NCBI RefSeq assembly: GCF_003797835.1
Contig: NZ_RKMF01000012.1
Coordinates: 1-64,000 of the forward strand
Reading direction: 5' to 3'
Length of the DNA stretch: 64,000 bases
Source: Kocuria soli
GTDB taxonomy: Bacteria > Actinomycetota > Actinomycetes > Actinomycetales > Micrococcaceae
Shown: in pieces, positions 37,227-47,889 of the stretch
Numbering within the stretch: the stretch's first letter is position 1
How the letters are laid out: each line of letters begins with the position of its first letter
Notes under the pieces: model-generated
What the model was told of the DNA's origin: nothing
Database searches by the model: none
Seen by the model: the letters and a program-made list of their open reading frames with translations, nothing else
Made by a program: the position numbers and the translations under genes

Positions 37227-39041
37227 GTGGCCCTGCGACTCTCCACCCTGTTCCTGCGCACCCTCCGCGAGGATCCCGTCGATGCCGAGGTGGCCAGCCA
37301 TCGGCTCCTGGTGCGCGGCGGGTACATCCGGCGCGCAGCCCCGGGCGGATTCACGTGGCTGCCGCTGGGGATGATCGTGCTGCGCAAGATCGAGGCGATC
37401 GTGCGCGAGGAGATGGACGCGATCGGAGGGCAGGAAGTGCTGTTTCCCGCGCTGCTTCCGCGCGAACCCTACGAGGCCACCGGCCGCTGGGAGGAATACG
37501 GCGACGCGCTGTTCCGGGTCAAGGACCGCAAGGAGGCCGATCACCTCCTGGCCCCCACGCACGAGGAAGTCTTCACGCTGCTGGTCAAGGACCTCTACTC
37601 CTCCTACAAGGACCTCCCCGCGATCCTCTACCAGGTGCAGACCAAGTACCGTGACGAGGCGCGGCCGCGCGCGGGTTTGATCCGTTCGCGCGAGTTCATC
37701 ATGAAGGACTCCTATTCTTTCGACGTCGACGACGAAGGCCTGGCCGAGTCCTACCGCCTCCACCGGGAGGCGTACCTACGGATCTTCAAGCGTCTGGGAC
37801 TCGAGGTCGTGGCCGTGTCCGCCGATTCCGGTGCCATGGGTGGCTCCCAGTCCGAGGAATTCCTGTTCCCCACGGCCATTGGCGAGGACACCTTCGTTCG
37901 TTCCCCCGGTGGGTACGCCGCCAACGTCGAGGCCGTGACCACCGTGGTCCCCGAGGCGGTGCCCTACGACGACGCCCCGGACCCCGTGGTCCATGACACC
38001 CCGGACTCGCCCACGATAGAGACCCTGGTCAGTGAGTCGCAGGCGCTGCACCCCCGGGAGGACCGCCCCTGGACCGCGGCTGACACGCTCAAGAACGTGG
38101 TCCTCAAGGTCACCCACCCGGACGGCGAACACACCATGGCGGTGATCGGTCTGCCCGGTGATCGCAACGTGGACCTCAAGCGCGTGGAAGTCAGCATCGG
38201 CAAGGTCCTCGGCATCTCCGGTGAAGTGGGTGTGGAGCAGGCGACCGACGACGACCTCAAGACCCAGCCCCTGATCGTGAAGGGCTACCTGGGGCCGGGG
38301 CTGGCACTGGATGAACCTTTGCTCGGCGAGAAGTCGGCCACCGGGCTGCCCTATTTCGTGGACCCCCGCGTGGTCGAAGGCACCCGGTGGGTGACCGGCG
38401 CGAACGTTGCCGGTCAGCACGTCTACGACCTCGTGGCCGGCCGCGACTTCACCTGGGACGGAACCATCGAGTGCGCCCAGGTGCTCCCGGGTGACCCCGC
38501 GCCGGACGGATCCGGCCCGCTCGAAGCCGCGCGCGGTATCGAGATGGGGCACGTGTTCGCACTCGGGCGCAAGTACGCCGACGTCCTGGGGCTCAAGGTC
38601 CTGGACCAGAACGGTAAGCAGGTCGTGGTGACCATGGGGTCCTACGGTTTCGGTGTGACCCGCGCCGTCGCCGCCCTGGCGGAGGCCAACCACGACGACA
38701 AGGGGCTGATCTGGCCCCGAGCCGTGGCACCCGCGGACGTCCACGTGGTGGCGACGGGCAAGGGCCCGGAATTCATGGCCGAGGCCGAGAAGGTTGTCGC
38801 GGAACTCGAGGCGGAGGGCCTGTCGGTACTCTTCGACGACCGCCCCAAGGTTTCACCGGGTGTGCGCTTCGGTGACTTCGAACTGCTGGGCGTGCCCACC
38901 ATGGTGGTGGTCGGACGTGGCCTGGCCGACGGGCTCCTGGAGTTGAAGGACCGAGCCACGGGAGAGTCGCGGAACATCACCCGTGACGGCGTGGGCCAGA
39001 CCGTGGTCGAGTCGATCCGCAACGCAACGTCAGGAGACTGA
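37227..39041 (+). CDS. proS: Prolyl-tRNA synthetase
   Basis: The 604-residue class II synthetase is of the bacterial type. It shows motif 1 near [18 protein letters not shown], motif 2 in [20 protein letters not shown] (split) and motif 3 with [16 protein letters not shown]. An INS-type editing domain lies between motifs 2 and 3 (about 230-400), and the anticodon-binding domain closes the protein. GTG 37227 is chosen because the conserved [14 protein letters not shown] begins here; the longer frame adds an Arg-rich stretch. Confidence 0.97.
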   Translation: MALRLSTLFLRTLREDPVDAEVASHRLLVRGGYIRRAAPGGFTWLPLGMIVLRKIEAIVREEMDAIGGQEVLFPALLPREPYEATGRWEEYGDALFRVKDRKEADHLLAPTHEEVFTLLVKDLYSSYKDLPAILYQVQTKYRDEARPRAGLIRSREFIMKDSYSFDVDDEGLAESYRLHREAYLRIFKRLGLEVVAVSADSGAMGGSQSEEFLFPTAIGEDTFVRSPGGYAANVEAVTTVVPEAVPYDDAPDPVVHDTPDSPTIETLVSESQALHPREDRPWTAADTLKNVVLKVTHPDGEHTMAVIGLPGDRNVDLKRVEVSIGKVLGISGEVGVEQATDDDLKTQPLIVKGYLGPGLALDEPLLGEKSATGLPYFVDPRVVEGTRWVTGANVAGQHVYDLVAGRDFTWDGTIECAQVLPGDPAPDGSGPLEAARGIEMGHVFALGRKYADVLGLKVLDQNGKQVVVTMGSYGFGVTRAVAALAEANHDDKGLIWPRAVAPADVHVVATGKGPEFMAEAEKVVAELEAEGLSVLFDDRPKVSPGVRFGDFELLGVPTMVVVGRGLADGLLELKDRATGESRNITRDGVGQTVVESIRNATSGD

Positions 39042-39043
39042 TC

Positions 39044-39574
39044 GTGAACCAGCCGGAATCCCAGGACACCACCGCGGCTCTGCGTGAGTTGCTGACTCCC
39101 GTCGTGGAGGGCGAAGGGCTGTTCCTCGAGGAGATCAACGTCATCGGCGCCGGTGCGAACCGGATCGTCCAGGTCCTGGTGGACCTGCCCGACGAGAGTA
39201 CCGAAGGGGTCGAGCTCGACGACATCGCACGGGTGTCGCGGGCTGTCTCGGACACACTCGACGAGAGCGACGCCGTCGACGGCCCCGCCTACGAACTCGA
39301 GGTCTCCTCCCCGGGGGCCACGCGCGAACTCAAAGCGCTGCGGCACTGGAAACGCTCCGTCGGGCGCCACGTGTCCGTGACCCCCGTGAACACCTCCGAG
39401 CAACCGAAGTTCACCGCCCGGCTCCTGTCCGTGCAGGACGCGGAGGGCGACGACGCCACCGTCACCCTGCAGCGCAGTGAGCAGGTCAAGAAGGGGATGC
39501 CCGTCAAGCTCCTGGACCCGGAGACCTGGCCCCTCGGCTCGATCCGACGCGCCAAGGTGCAGGTTCAGGACTGA
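39044..39574 (+). CDS. rimP: Ribosome maturation factor RimP
   Basis: The 176-residue protein matches RimP, needed for 30S maturation. LRELLTPVVEGEGLFLEEIN and the diagnostic Y-E-L-E-V-S-S-P-G near residue 85 are present. GTG 39044 follows proS with two bases between. It leads into nusA, the conserved rimP-nusA-infB arrangement, although about 240 bp of leader separates them. Confidence 0.95.
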   Translation: MNQPESQDTTAALRELLTPVVEGEGLFLEEINVIGAGANRIVQVLVDLPDESTEGVELDDIARVSRAVSDTLDESDAVDGPAYELEVSSPGATRELKALRHWKRSVGRHVSVTPVNTSEQPKFTARLLSVQDAEGDDATVTLQRSEQVKKGMPVKLLDPETWPLGSIRRAKVQVQD

Positions 39575-39811
39575 TCACCGGGCTCCGCGCCGCCGGGGTC
39601 GAACCACCCGCCCGGGGGAGAAGACCACATCCGTGTAGGATCGAAACTCGATACCGGAAGCTCACTGGATCACCCACACCCTTCGGGTGGTGGGACTAGC
39701 GGCGGCCGTCATGTAACTCACCAGGACAGCGTTCCGCCCGCCCGGGCGGTGCGCTGTTGTCAATCACGGGGCGCTGATTCTCGAAAGCGCGCCAGAACGG
39801 AAAGGCTCGAC

Positions 39812-40786
39812 ATGGACATCGACATGAGTGCCCTGCGGATGCTCGAACGAGAGCGTGAGATCCCCGTGGACCTGCTCGTACCCACGATCGAGCAGGCTCT
39901 GGTTCTGGCCTACATGCGCTCTCCCGGTGCCATCAAGGACGCCCGGGCCGAGATCGACATCAAGACCGGGCACGTGACCATCTGGGCACCCGAGGTCGAC
40001 GAGGACGGGTCGAAGATCGGCGAGTTCGACGACACCCCGGAGGGATTCGGCCGCATCGCTGCCTCCACCGCACGTCAAGTCATCCTGCAGCGCCTGCGCG
40101 ACGTCGAGGACGACAACGTCCTCGGCCACTTCAAGGGGCGCGAAGGTGAGGTGGTCTCCGGGCAGATCCAGCAGGGCCGCAACCCGCAGATGGTTCAGGT
40201 GGACCTTGGCACCGTGGAAGCACTGCTGCCGCCGCACGAGCAGGTGCCGGGGGAGAAGTACCCGCACGGCGGACGGATCCGCGCCTACATCGTGGAAGCG
40301 CGCCGCGGGCCCAAGGGCCCGTCCATCACCCTGTCCCGGTCCCACCCCGAGCTGGTCCGGCGCCTCTTCGAATTCGAGGTCCCCGAGATCGCCGACGGTG
40401 ACGTCGAGATCATGGCCATTGCACGCGAGGCCGGGCACCGGTCCAAGATCGCGGTGGCCGCGAACACCTCGGGCGTCAACGCCAAGGGCTCCTGCATCGG
40501 TGAAATGGGGACTCGTGTGCGCGCCGTGATGAATGAACTGGGTGGGGAGAACATCGACATCGTTGACTGGTCCAACGATCCCGCCGTGTTCATCAGCAAC
40601 GCCCTCTCCCCGGCAAAGACGATCAGCGTGGAGGTGCTCGACGAGCGCGGCAAGAGCGCCCGCGCCGTGGTGCCCGACAACAAGCTGTCCCTGGCCATCG
40701 GCAAGGAGGGGCAGAACGCACGCCTGGCCGCCAAGCTGACCGGTTGGAAGATCGACATCGTCCCGGAGTCCCGCACCGGAGCCTGA
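39812..40786 (+). CDS. nusA: Transcription termination/antitermination factor NusA
   Basis: At 324 residues it has the actinobacterial short form: N-terminal RNA-polymerase-binding domain, S1 domain around residues 125-195 and two KH domains ([15 protein letters not shown] and [20 protein letters not shown]). The C-terminal acidic repeats of E. coli NusA are absent. ATG 39812 follows aaagg. The 237-bp upstream gap contains a hairpin (cacccttcgggtg near 39680) and a TAGGAT that may be a -10. Confidence 0.96.
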   Translation: MDIDMSALRMLEREREIPVDLLVPTIEQALVLAYMRSPGAIKDARAEIDIKTGHVTIWAPEVDEDGSKIGEFDDTPEGFGRIAASTARQVILQRLRDVEDDNVLGHFKGREGEVVSGQIQQGRNPQMVQVDLGTVEALLPPHEQVPGEKYPHGGRIRAYIVEARRGPKGPSITLSRSHPELVRRLFEFEVPEIADGDVEIMAIAREAGHRSKIAVAANTSGVNAKGSCIGEMGTRVRAVMNELGGENIDIVDWSNDPAVFISNALSPAKTISVEVLDERGKSARAVVPDNKLSLAIGKEGQNARLAAKLTGWKIDIVPESRTGA

Positions 40787-40946
40787 ACCGCGGTCCTGAG
40801 CGTGGCGAAGGCCTCAAATTCGGATGAAGTTCTGCCGAGGGGCTAGACTTGTCCGCGGTCGAAAAGTCGATGGTTCACGCCCTCGCGCACCTGGCGCTGT
40901 CCAGCGGATGCGGGGGAATTATCCAAACCAGGGGTGCGTTCATTTC

Positions 40947-41234
40947 GTGGAACACGTTGTGCGCCGGACCTGTATCGGATGCCGGACCGTCGACGAACCC
41001 GACCACCTCCTGCGCTTGACGTTGAGCGCCGTGGAAACCGAGCCCGTCGTCGTCGTTGACGAGGACCGCGTGCTCGGAGGCCGCGGTGCGTGGGTGCATC
41101 CGGACGAACGATGCGTTCAGACCGCGGTGAAACGGGGAGCCTTCAACCGGGCCTTTCGACGCCGCGTGGACGCCACGGCGGCCGTGCACCAGATCGAGCG
41201 GGTGACCCGAACAGCGGGCACCGCACAGGAGTGA
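40947..41234 (+). CDS. ylxR: YlxR-family (DUF448) RNA-binding protein
   Basis: This small protein (95 residues from this start) has the YlxR signature RRTCIGCRTVDEPDHLLRL near the N terminus and GRGAWVHPDERCVQTAVKR later. YlxR sits between nusA and infB in many bacteria and has been linked to RNase P and translation control. The start is uncertain: GTG 40947 has agggg upstream, while ATG 40908 would add 13 residues with no RBS. Confidence 0.85.
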   Translation: MEHVVRRTCIGCRTVDEPDHLLRLTLSAVETEPVVVVDEDRVLGGRGAWVHPDERCVQTAVKRGAFNRAFRRRVDATAAVHQIERVTRTAGTAQE

Positions 41235-41491
41235 GCCGACCACGGCTGCCCGACGCGGGCGGTCGAGTCCGTTCCGGCTGACCCATCACCGCGGTGGGCA
41301 GTGATTCCCGGCCCGGACCACCATGGAAAGCGAGTCAGAAGCTGATGGAAACCCGATGAGTGCCGAACGATGAGTACTTCGCAGTGCTCTGAACACGGTG
41401 TTCCCGCGCGCCTGAACGGTGCGCTGGGAGACCCCCACGGCAAGTAGTCGGTCCGCCTCCTGTCACGGATGCGGACCGGGACAGGAGAGAA

Positions 41492-44386
41492 GTGGCTAAG
41501 CAACGAGTACACGAGCTGGCCAAGGAGCTCGGCATGACCTCCAAGGAGGCCATCGCCAAGCTGCAAGACCTCGGCGAATTCGTCCGGGGTGCGTCCTCGA
41601 CGGTCGAACCGCCGGTCGCAAAGAAGCTGAAGGACGCCGTCGGCACGAAGCCCGCGGCATCCACCGAAACCGCCAAGACCACCAAGGCGCAGGACAAGGC
41701 AGAGCCCGCCACGGGTAAGCCCTCGCCGGCCAAGCCCTCCGGTGCCGCAAAGCCGGGTGCCAAGCCGGGCCCCAAGCCGGCGGCAGCGAAGGCTGAAACC
41801 GAGACCAAGGACGAGGCACCGGAAGCCACCCCGGCACCGACGGCGACTGAGCCGACGACCGAATCTGCTCCTGAGCGCACCGAGAAGCCTGCACCGGCTG
41901 AAGAAGCACCGGCTTCCAAGTCCGCCGGCGGCCCGACTCCCGGTCCCAAGCCGGGTGGAGCGGCACCGCGTCCGGGCAACAACCCGTTCGCTTCCCAGCA
42001 GGGCATGTCCCGTCCCGGTCCCCGCCCGCAGGGTGGCGGCCAGGGTGGCCCCCGTCCGGGTGGCCCGCGTCCGGGCAACAACCCGTTCGCTTCCCAGCAG
42101 GGCATGTCCCGACCCGGTTCGCGCCCGCAGGGTGGCGGCCAGGGCGGTCCGCGTCCTGCCGCACCGCGTCCCGGCCAGGGACAGGGCGGTGGCCAAGGCG
42201 GTCCGCGCCCCGCAGCACCACGTCCGGGTCAGGCTCCCCGTGGGCCCCGTCCCGCGGGGCCGCGTCCCAGCCCGAACATGATGCCGGGCCACACCACCAA
42301 CGTCGCACCCGTGGGCTCGCGCCCCGGCGGTCGCGGCGGGGCAGGTGGTGGCCAGGGCGGCCCGCGTCGTGGTGGCGGCGGTGGCGCTCCCGGTGCCGGT
42401 GGCGGCGGGTTCCGCCCCGGTGGCGGACCGGGTCGTGGCGGCCGCGGTGCCACCCAGGGTGCCTTCGGTCGTGGCGGTCCGTCCCGCAAGGGACGCAAGT
42501 CACGTCGTGCGAAGCGCCAGGAACTGGAGCAGATGAATGCACCGAAGATCGGCGGCGTCTCCGTTCCGCACGGTGACGGCTCGACCGAGGTGCGTCTGCG
42601 CCGCGGTGCGTCCCTGATGGACTTCGCCGAGAAGATCGAGGCGAACCCAGCCTCGCTGGTGCAGGTGCTCATCCACCTGGGCGAGATGGCCACGCAGACC
42701 CAGTCCCTGGACCAAGAGACCTTCGAGCTGCTGGGTGCCGAGCTGGGTTACGTCATCAACATCGTCTCCCCGGAGGACGAGGAGCGCGAGCTGTTCGAGT
42801 CCTTCGACATCGACCTGGCCGCCGAATCGGCTGCCGAGGACGACGAGGTGCTGGAGCCGCGTCCCGCCGTGGTGACCGTCATGGGTCACGTCGACCACGG
42901 TAAGACCCGCCTGCTGGACGCCATCCGGAACACCCGCGTGATCGAGGGCGAGGCCGGTGGCATCACCCAGCACATCGGTGCGTACCAGATCTCCACGGAG
43001 GTCGAGGGCGAGGACCGGAAGCTGACCTTCATCGACACCCCGGGTCACGAGGCGTTCACCGCCATGCGTGCCCGTGGTGCGCAGGTCACCGACATCGCCC
43101 TGCTCGTGGTCGCGGCCGACGACGGCGTGATGCCGCAGACCGTCGAGGCGTTGAACCACGCCCAGGCGGCCAACGTGCCGATCGTCGTGGCGGTCAACAA
43201 GATCGACAAGCCCGAGGCGAACCCGGAGAAGATCCGTGGCCAGCTCACCGAGTACGGACTCGTGCCCGAGGAATACGGTGGCGACACCATGTTCGTGGAC
43301 GTCTCCGCGCGTGCCGGTCAGAACATCGAGGGTCTGCTGGAAGCGGTTGTCCTGACCGCTGACGGCACGCTGGAGCTGCAGGCGAACCCCAACAAGGAAG
43401 CCCGCGGTGTGGCCATCGAAGCCAACCTGGACAAGGGCCGCGGCGCCGTGTGCACCGTGCTGGTCCAGTCCGGCACGCTGCGCGTGGGCGACTCGATGGT
43501 GGTCGGCGGCTCGCACGGACGCGTCCGTGCGATGTTCGACGAGGACGGCAAGGCCGTGGAGGAAGCAATGCCTTCGCGTCCCGTGCAGGTGCTCGGTCTG
43601 AACTCCGTCCCGCGCGCCGGTGACACCTTCCTGGTGACCGCCGAGGAGCGGACGGCCCGTCAGATCGCCGAGAAGCGTCAGGCTGCCGACCGCAACGCGT
43701 TGCTGGCCAAGCGCCGCAAGCGCGTGACCTTGGAGTCCTTCGACGCGGCCGTGGCCGAGGGCAAGATCGACACCCTGAACCTGATCATCAAGGGCGACGT
43801 CTCCGGTGCCGTGGAGGCGCTGGAAGACTCGCTCATGAAGATCGAGGTCGCCTCCGACGAGGTTCAGCTGCGCGTGATTCACCGCGGCGTGGGTGCCATC
43901 ACCCAGAACGACGTCAACCTGGCCACCGTGGACAACGCCATCATCATCGGCTTCAACGTTCGCCCCGCCGAGCGTGTCTCCGAGTTGGCCGACCGCGAGG
44001 GCGTGGAGATGAAGTTCTACTCGGTCATCTACAACGCGTTGGACGACGTCGAGGCTGCGCTCAAGGGCATGCTCAAGCCCGAGTACGAGGAAGTCGAACT
44101 CGGCAAGGCAGAGGTCCGCGAGGTCTTCCGTTCCTCCAAGTGGGGCAACATCGCCGGTTCCTACGTGACCGAGGGCCTGATCAAGCGCAACGCCAATGCG
44201 CGCCTGGTCCGCGACGGCAACGTGGTGCAGGACAAGTTGAAGATCGAGTCGCTGCGTCGCTTCAAGGACGACGCCGTCGAGGTCCGCGACGGATACGAGT
44301 GCGGTATCGGGCTCGGCTCCTTCAACGACATCAAGGAAGGCGACATCATCGAGACCTGGGAGCTTCAGGAGAAGCCCCGCGCCTGA
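41492..44386 (+). CDS. infB: Translation initiation factor IF-2
   Basis: The 964-residue protein has an N-terminal IF2N domain ([20 protein letters not shown]) and then a 290-residue low-complexity Pro/Gly/Arg linker. The GTPase core starts near residue 460 with [14 protein letters not shown] and NKIDK, and C-terminal domains bind fMet-tRNA. The linker contains a 33-residue unit ([14 protein letters not shown]...) duplicated in tandem. GTG 41492 with ggagagaa upstream. Confidence 0.97.
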   Translation: MAKQRVHELAKELGMTSKEAIAKLQDLGEFVRGASSTVEPPVAKKLKDAVGTKPAASTETAKTTKAQDKAEPATGKPSPAKPSGAAKPGAKPGPKPAAAKAETETKDEAPEATPAPTATEPTTESAPERTEKPAPAEEAPASKSAGGPTPGPKPGGAAPRPGNNPFASQQGMSRPGPRPQGGGQGGPRPGGPRPGNNPFASQQGMSRPGSRPQGGGQGGPRPAAPRPGQGQGGGQGGPRPAAPRPGQAPRGPRPAGPRPSPNMMPGHTTNVAPVGSRPGGRGGAGGGQGGPRRGGGGGAPGAGGGGFRPGGGPGRGGRGATQGAFGRGGPSRKGRKSRRAKRQELEQMNAPKIGGVSVPHGDGSTEVRLRRGASLMDFAEKIEANPASLVQVLIHLGEMATQTQSLDQETFELLGAELGYVINIVSPEDEERELFESFDIDLAAESAAEDDEVLEPRPAVVTVMGHVDHGKTRLLDAIRNTRVIEGEAGGITQHIGAYQISTEVEGEDRKLTFIDTPGHEAFTAMRARGAQVTDIALLVVAADDGVMPQTVEALNHAQAANVPIVVAVNKIDKPEANPEKIRGQLTEYGLVPEEYGGDTMFVDVSARAGQNIEGLLEAVVLTADGTLELQANPNKEARGVAIEANLDKGRGAVCTVLVQSGTLRVGDSMVVGGSHGRVRAMFDEDGKAVEEAMPSRPVQVLGLNSVPRAGDTFLVTAEERTARQIAEKRQAADRNALLAKRRKRVTLESFDAAVAEGKIDTLNLIIKGDVSGAVEALEDSLMKIEVASDEVQLRVIHRGVGAITQNDVNLATVDNAIIIGFNVRPAERVSELADREGVEMKFYSVIYNALDDVEAALKGMLKPEYEEVELGKAEVREVFRSSKWGNIAGSYVTEGLIKRNANARLVRDGNVVQDKLKIESLRRFKDDAVEVRDGYECGIGLGSFNDIKEGDIIETWELQEKPRA
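41969..42166 (+). repeat. Two tandem 99-bp repeats inside infB
   Basis: The unit begins cgtccgggcaacaacccg at 41969 and again at 42068, keeps the reading frame, and differs at only a few bases. It encodes two copies of a Pro/Gly/Gln-rich 33-residue block in the IF-2 linker. Confidence 0.9.
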
Positions 44387-44430
44387 TCTCGAACCTTCGA
44401 GTCCGTGAGCCCCCGGCGCACCGCTCGAAA

Positions 44431-44478
44431 GCAACGGCCCGTACCGTGAGTCCTGAACGGACGGGTACGGGCCGTTGC
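44431..44478 (+). terminator. Stem-loop after infB
   Basis: gcaacggcccgtacc (44431-44445) pairs perfectly with ggtacgggccgttgc (44464-44478), loop 18 bases, without a U-tract. Confidence 0.65.
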
Positions 44479-44566
44479 CACCCCGGGTGAACCAACCGAC
44501 CGCGCCATCGTGGATCGCGGACGGTGCGCACCGGAGACCGAAGAACCTGTAACAAGAGGAGTGACC

Positions 44567-45070
44567 ATGGCCGACGCACAGCGCGCATCCCGCTTGGCCG
44601 ACCGCATCAAGGTGATCGTGGCCCAGGCACTGGAACGTCGCGTCAAGGACCCGCGGCTGGGCTTCGTGACCGTCACCGACGCCCGCGTGACCAACGATCT
44701 CCAACACGCGACCGTGTACTACACCGTGTACGGGACCGCCGAGGAGAAGGCCGATTCCGCGCGTGCGCTGGAGTCCGCCAAGGGCATCCTGCGCGCGGAG
44801 GTGGGCAAGAACATCACGGCTCGGCTGACCCCCACGCTCGAGTTCGTGGCCGACGAGATCCCCGAGGCCGCTTCGCACCTCGAGGACGTCCTGCGCCGCG
44901 CCAAGGAGAAGGACGCCGAGGTGGCCGCGGCCGCCGTCGGCGCCCAGTACGCCTCCGGGGAGAACCCCTACCGAACCCCGGACGAGGAGGAGGACGTCGA
45001 CGACGTAGAGACTCCCCGCGACGCCGGAACCACGGCTCCGGACGAGACCTCCGAACCGACCGAGCGGTGA
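44567..45070 (+). CDS. rbfA: Ribosome-binding factor A
   Basis: This 167-residue KH-like protein helps 30S maturation. SRLADRIKVIVAQALERRVKDPRLGFVTVTD (split) and TPTLEFVADE are characteristic. The C-terminal 45 residues are an acidic extension common in actinobacteria. aagaggagtgacc precedes ATG 44567. GTGA overlap with truB. Confidence 0.95.
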   Translation: MADAQRASRLADRIKVIVAQALERRVKDPRLGFVTVTDARVTNDLQHATVYYTVYGTAEEKADSARALESAKGILRAEVGKNITARLTPTLEFVADEIPEAASHLEDVLRRAKEKDAEVAAAAVGAQYASGENPYRTPDEEEDVDDVETPRDAGTTAPDETSEPTER

Positions 45071-46086
45071 CAACCGAACCCACACCATCGGCATCCTCCC
45101 GGAACGACCGCCCCGCGCGAGCGCCCCGGGAAGATGTTCCGCGCCCGGATCCGGCGCTGCCCGTGCCGGAGGGCCTGGTGGTGGTGGACAAGCCGCAGGG
45201 CTGGACCAGCCACGACGTCGTCGGTCGGCTGCGCCGTCTCTGCGGAACCAAGAAGGTGGGCCACGCGGGCACCCTGGACCCCATGGCCACGGGTGTGCTC
45301 GTGGTGGGCGTGGGGCGCGGAACCAAGCTGCTGACCTACCTGGTGGGCGCGGACAAGACCTACGACGCTGTGATCCGGCTCGGAATCAGCACCGTCACAG
45401 AGGACGCGGAGGGCGAGGTCACGGCGGTCGCCGACGGCGATGCCGTCCGGGCCGTCACGGATCAGGGCATTTCCCACGCCATCGCGGGACTCACGGGTGA
45501 GATCCAGCAGGTGCCGTCGGCGGTGTCCGCGATCAAGATCGACGGTCGGCGCTCCTACGCGCGCGTGCGCGCAGGTGAGGACGTGGAACTGGCCGCGCGG
45601 ACCGTGACGGTTTCAGGATTCGACGTCCGCTCCGTCGAGCGTCAGACCCTGGCGGACGGCACGTTCGTCGTCGACCTGGCCGTGACGGTGGATGTTTCCT
45701 CCGGCACCTACGTCCGTGCGTTGGCCCGCGATCTGGGCGACGCCCTGGGCGTTGGCGGGCACCTGACCTACCTGCGCCGCACCCGGGTGGGCTCGTTGGA
45801 CCTGACGCACGCCCAGGACCTGGACGGACTCCGCGCCGTCGTCGCCGAAGGGGGCACCGTGCCCGTGACGTCCCTGGACGACGCCGCGCGCGCCATGTTC
45901 CCCGCTCGGGAACTGAGCGATCAGGAGACCACGGACCTGGGCCACGGAAAACGCATCCCGGCCACGGGCAGCGCGGAACTGACCGCCGGCTTTGCCCCTG
46001 ACGGGGGAGTGGTCGCGCTGCTCGAGGACCGCGGAAACCCCGGTGAGCGCACCGCCAAACCGGTCCTGGTCCTGAGAGCGCAATGA
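45067..46086 (+). CDS. truB: tRNA pseudouridine(55) synthase
   Basis: At 339 residues it makes pseudouridine 55 in tRNA T-loops. The catalytic Asp is in HAGTLDPMATGVLVVG near residue 77. DKPQGWTSHDVV, TYDAVIRLG and SSGTYVRALARDLG are further family motifs, and a C-terminal PUA-like domain follows. GTG 45067 overlaps the rbfA stop; the N-terminal 35 residues before VPEGLVVVDKP are a Pro/Arg-rich extension. Confidence 0.96.
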   Translation: MTTEPTPSASSRNDRPARAPREDVPRPDPALPVPEGLVVVDKPQGWTSHDVVGRLRRLCGTKKVGHAGTLDPMATGVLVVGVGRGTKLLTYLVGADKTYDAVIRLGISTVTEDAEGEVTAVADGDAVRAVTDQGISHAIAGLTGEIQQVPSAVSAIKIDGRRSYARVRAGEDVELAARTVTVSGFDVRSVERQTLADGTFVVDLAVTVDVSSGTYVRALARDLGDALGVGGHLTYLRRTRVGSLDLTHAQDLDGLRAVVAEGGTVPVTSLDDAARAMFPARELSDQETTDLGHGKRIPATGSAELTAGFAPDGGVVALLEDRGNPGERTAKPVLVLRAQ

Positions 46087-46138
46087 CCGGCGCGCCGGCA
46101 CGCGCGCAGCGACGGACGCAACGTGAAGGAGAACGGTG

Positions 46139-46510
46139 ATGTTGTGGGGTTATGACGGCTGGTTCTGGGCCAGTGTGGTCCTGGGCGCGCTGTCGTTCCT
46201 GGTCTGCGCCGTCCAGGCGCTGCGCGGCAAGGCCCCGGGCGACCTCACACAGGGTTCGGTGCTGCTCCTGGAAGCGTTCCTGGTGGTCTACCTGGTGGGC
46301 TCGATCGTGCTGTTGTTCGTGGGGCCCAAGGCCTCCGGGAGCGTGGTCGAGTACTGGGGCTACCTGCTGACCGCGTTGGTGGTCCCGGCGGGGACGTTCA
46401 TCTGGTCGCTGGTCGAACGCTCCAGTTGGTCCAACTGGATCCTGGCCGCCACCGGGCCCACGATCATCGTGATGGTCTACCGCATGAACTTCATCTGGTA
46501 CTACCAGTAG
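46139..46510 (+). CDS. Small conserved membrane protein; 3' end is the attachment site of an element
   Basis: The 123-residue protein has four transmembrane helices and a C terminus NFIWYYQ. Its function is unknown; similar short proteins accompany truB-ribF in related genomes. AAGGAG lies before the ATG. The last 22 coding bases form one copy of the direct repeat that bounds the inserted element, so the gene stayed intact after integration. In the ancestral state it would have been followed within about 12 bp by the gene now at 50261. Confidence 0.8.
   Translation: MLWGYDGWFWASVVLGALSFLVCAVQALRGKAPGDLTQGSVLLLEAFLVVYLVGSIVLLFVGPKASGSVVEYWGYLLTALVVPAGTFIWSLVERSSWSNWILAATGPTIIVMVYRMNFIWYYQ
46488..46509. 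repeat. Attachment-site repeat, left copy
   Basis: acttcatctgg-T-actaccagta, the 3' end of the upstream membrane gene. It matches the right copy at 21 of 22 positions. Confidence 0.85.
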
Positions 46511-46595
46511 GTGTTAGCACATGATCGCCAGGTGTCAACTTCCGCGTAATCACAGGGTTTATGTGGTTGCTGGTGGTTGACCGATTTAGCCCTCT

Positions 46596-46625
46596 TGCGG
46601 ACTTGTTGCGGACTCTCTGCGGACC
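46596..46625. repeat. Left arm-type repeats, three copies of TGCGGACT/C
   Basis: tgcggact at 46596-46603 and 46607-46614, and tgcggacc at 46618-46625, spaced exactly 11 bp, i.e. about one helical turn. Short phased repeats inside an att site are typical arm-binding sites of tyrosine integrases. Confidence 0.7.
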
Positions 46626-46652
46626 GGCTTGCCCTCCTGGCACACTGAACGC

Positions 46653-46937
46653 ATGACAACGCGTACCAAGCCCCTTGCCGACTCCGAGCCCGAGCGGACG
46701 TTCGACATGCTGCAGCACATCGGAAACAACGGGTGGGCCAGAAATAGCCAGAGCGAGAGCCTGTGCCCGGTCTACCTGCAGACACTTGCCGACCAAGGTG
46801 TGAGCATCCAAGACACCCTCAACGAGATGCGCAGTCGTGGGTTCTCAGGTCACGCGCTCCGGCAGCTGCAACGGTGGGAGAACAAGCGCGTGTACGGAGT
46901 ATTCGACCCAAAGCCCCACCAGCGCCGGAGGGTCTGA
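46653..46937 (+). CDS. Hypothetical small protein of the element
   Basis: This 94-residue polar protein is not recognised. It starts MTTRTKPLADSEPERTFDML and has a basic C terminus, VYGVFDPKPHQRRRV. Its middle part, GVSIQDTLNEMRSRGFSGHALRQLQRW, could form helices and is reminiscent of small DNA-binding proteins, but no motif is certain. Its place next to the left attachment site would suit an excisionase or regulator; that is only a positional guess. Confidence 0.45.
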   Translation: MTTRTKPLADSEPERTFDMLQHIGNNGWARNSQSESLCPVYLQTLADQGVSIQDTLNEMRSRGFSGHALRQLQRWENKRVYGVFDPKPHQRRRV

Positions 46938-47172
46938 CTTCTGGCGAGGAAGGCCCCGGCGTCTCGCGACCCGGCGGGGTCCGACTGCGGAGTACACACT
47001 CACCTCAAACACCAACGGACTGCCCTAGGTGCTAGGTCAACAGTGCCTAAACAACGAATGCAAGGACTGAGAACTGGCGCGGCGACGGCCTCGCATGTGT
47101 TGTTGCTAGATGCATCATTCCGGTGTTCTCGGAATGCCACATACTGTCGGTGACTCCGTCTAGGCTCCTACC

Positions 47173-47889
47173 ATGTCGAGCACCCAGCGCAGCAGCCGCC
47201 CGCTACACCTTCCAGCAGGTACGCGCACGTCAACCTTATTCATGGACGAGAGCGGCTCCAAAGGATCTGGAGGAAATTTCTTCGTTCTGGCAGCCATCAA
47301 AACTGGGGACCCAGACGCCCTGTCGCGAAACATGAAGTCAATACGCGACGAATTCAGATTTCATAAGGAAGAGTTTAAGTTCAACGCGGTTAGCAAGAAC
47401 ACCTTTGGAGCTTATAAGGCGATTATTGACATGCTCGAAGCCTCCGGGGCTCAGATCGGTGCGTCCATCATCGACAAGGATGTCCATGACCCATTCAATG
47501 GCCGCGACCAATGGGAAGGGCATGCGTGGATTTCAGCCGCCCTCATCAAGGGGTTAGCAACCAGGAATGAGCTGTTGACCGTGTTGTGTGATGGCATATC
47601 AGTCCCGAAAGGCATTTCCTACGGTAACGAGGTGCAGCGCAAAGTGAATGGCAGTTTCAGAAACACCCGGCTTGCATCCGTAGTCAGTCTCGACTCATGC
47701 ACTTGCGATGGTCTCCAACTCGCCGACATCGTAGCTGGTGCGATCCACCACAGCCGGCGCGGAACCAGCGTCGACAATTTCAAGGCGCAACTGAGCCGCT
47801 ATGTACGGCGAACCTTCGATCTAGACAACTTCAATGACCAGCGATCGTCCAGAGTAAATATCAGGACGATCCTGGCACCTCAGGTGTGA
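47173..47889 (+). CDS. DUF3800-domain protein
   Basis: This 238-residue protein matches the DUF3800 pattern: an early acidic motif FMDESGSKGSGG (about 23-34), a middle acidic motif LCDGIS (about 138) and LQLADIVAGAI (about 178-188). These acidic motifs suggest an RNase-H-like, metal-dependent fold. DUF3800 genes are frequent on prophages and defence islands, with no settled function. Codon use is visibly more A/T-rich than in the surrounding core genes, a sign of transfer. No strong RBS precedes the ATG. Confidence 0.82.
   Translation: MSSTQRSSRPLHLPAGTRTSTLFMDESGSKGSGGNFFVLAAIKTGDPDALSRNMKSIRDEFRFHKEEFKFNAVSKNTFGAYKAIIDMLEASGAQIGASIIDKDVHDPFNGRDQWEGHAWISAALIKGLATRNELLTVLCDGISVPKGISYGNEVQRKVNGSFRNTRLASVVSLDSCTCDGLQLADIVAGAIHHSRRGTSVDNFKAQLSRYVRRTFDLDNFNDQRSSRVNIRTILAPQV

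Noticed and set aside
41969-42166. CRISPR-like array because of regular repeats
   Set aside because: Only two in-frame copies inside infB with no spacers; a coding tandem duplication. No CRISPR array seen elsewhere in the window.
42500-45094. 864-residue minus-strand ORF opposite infB and rbfA
   Set aside because: Shadow frame of well-supported genes with no own RBS or domain.
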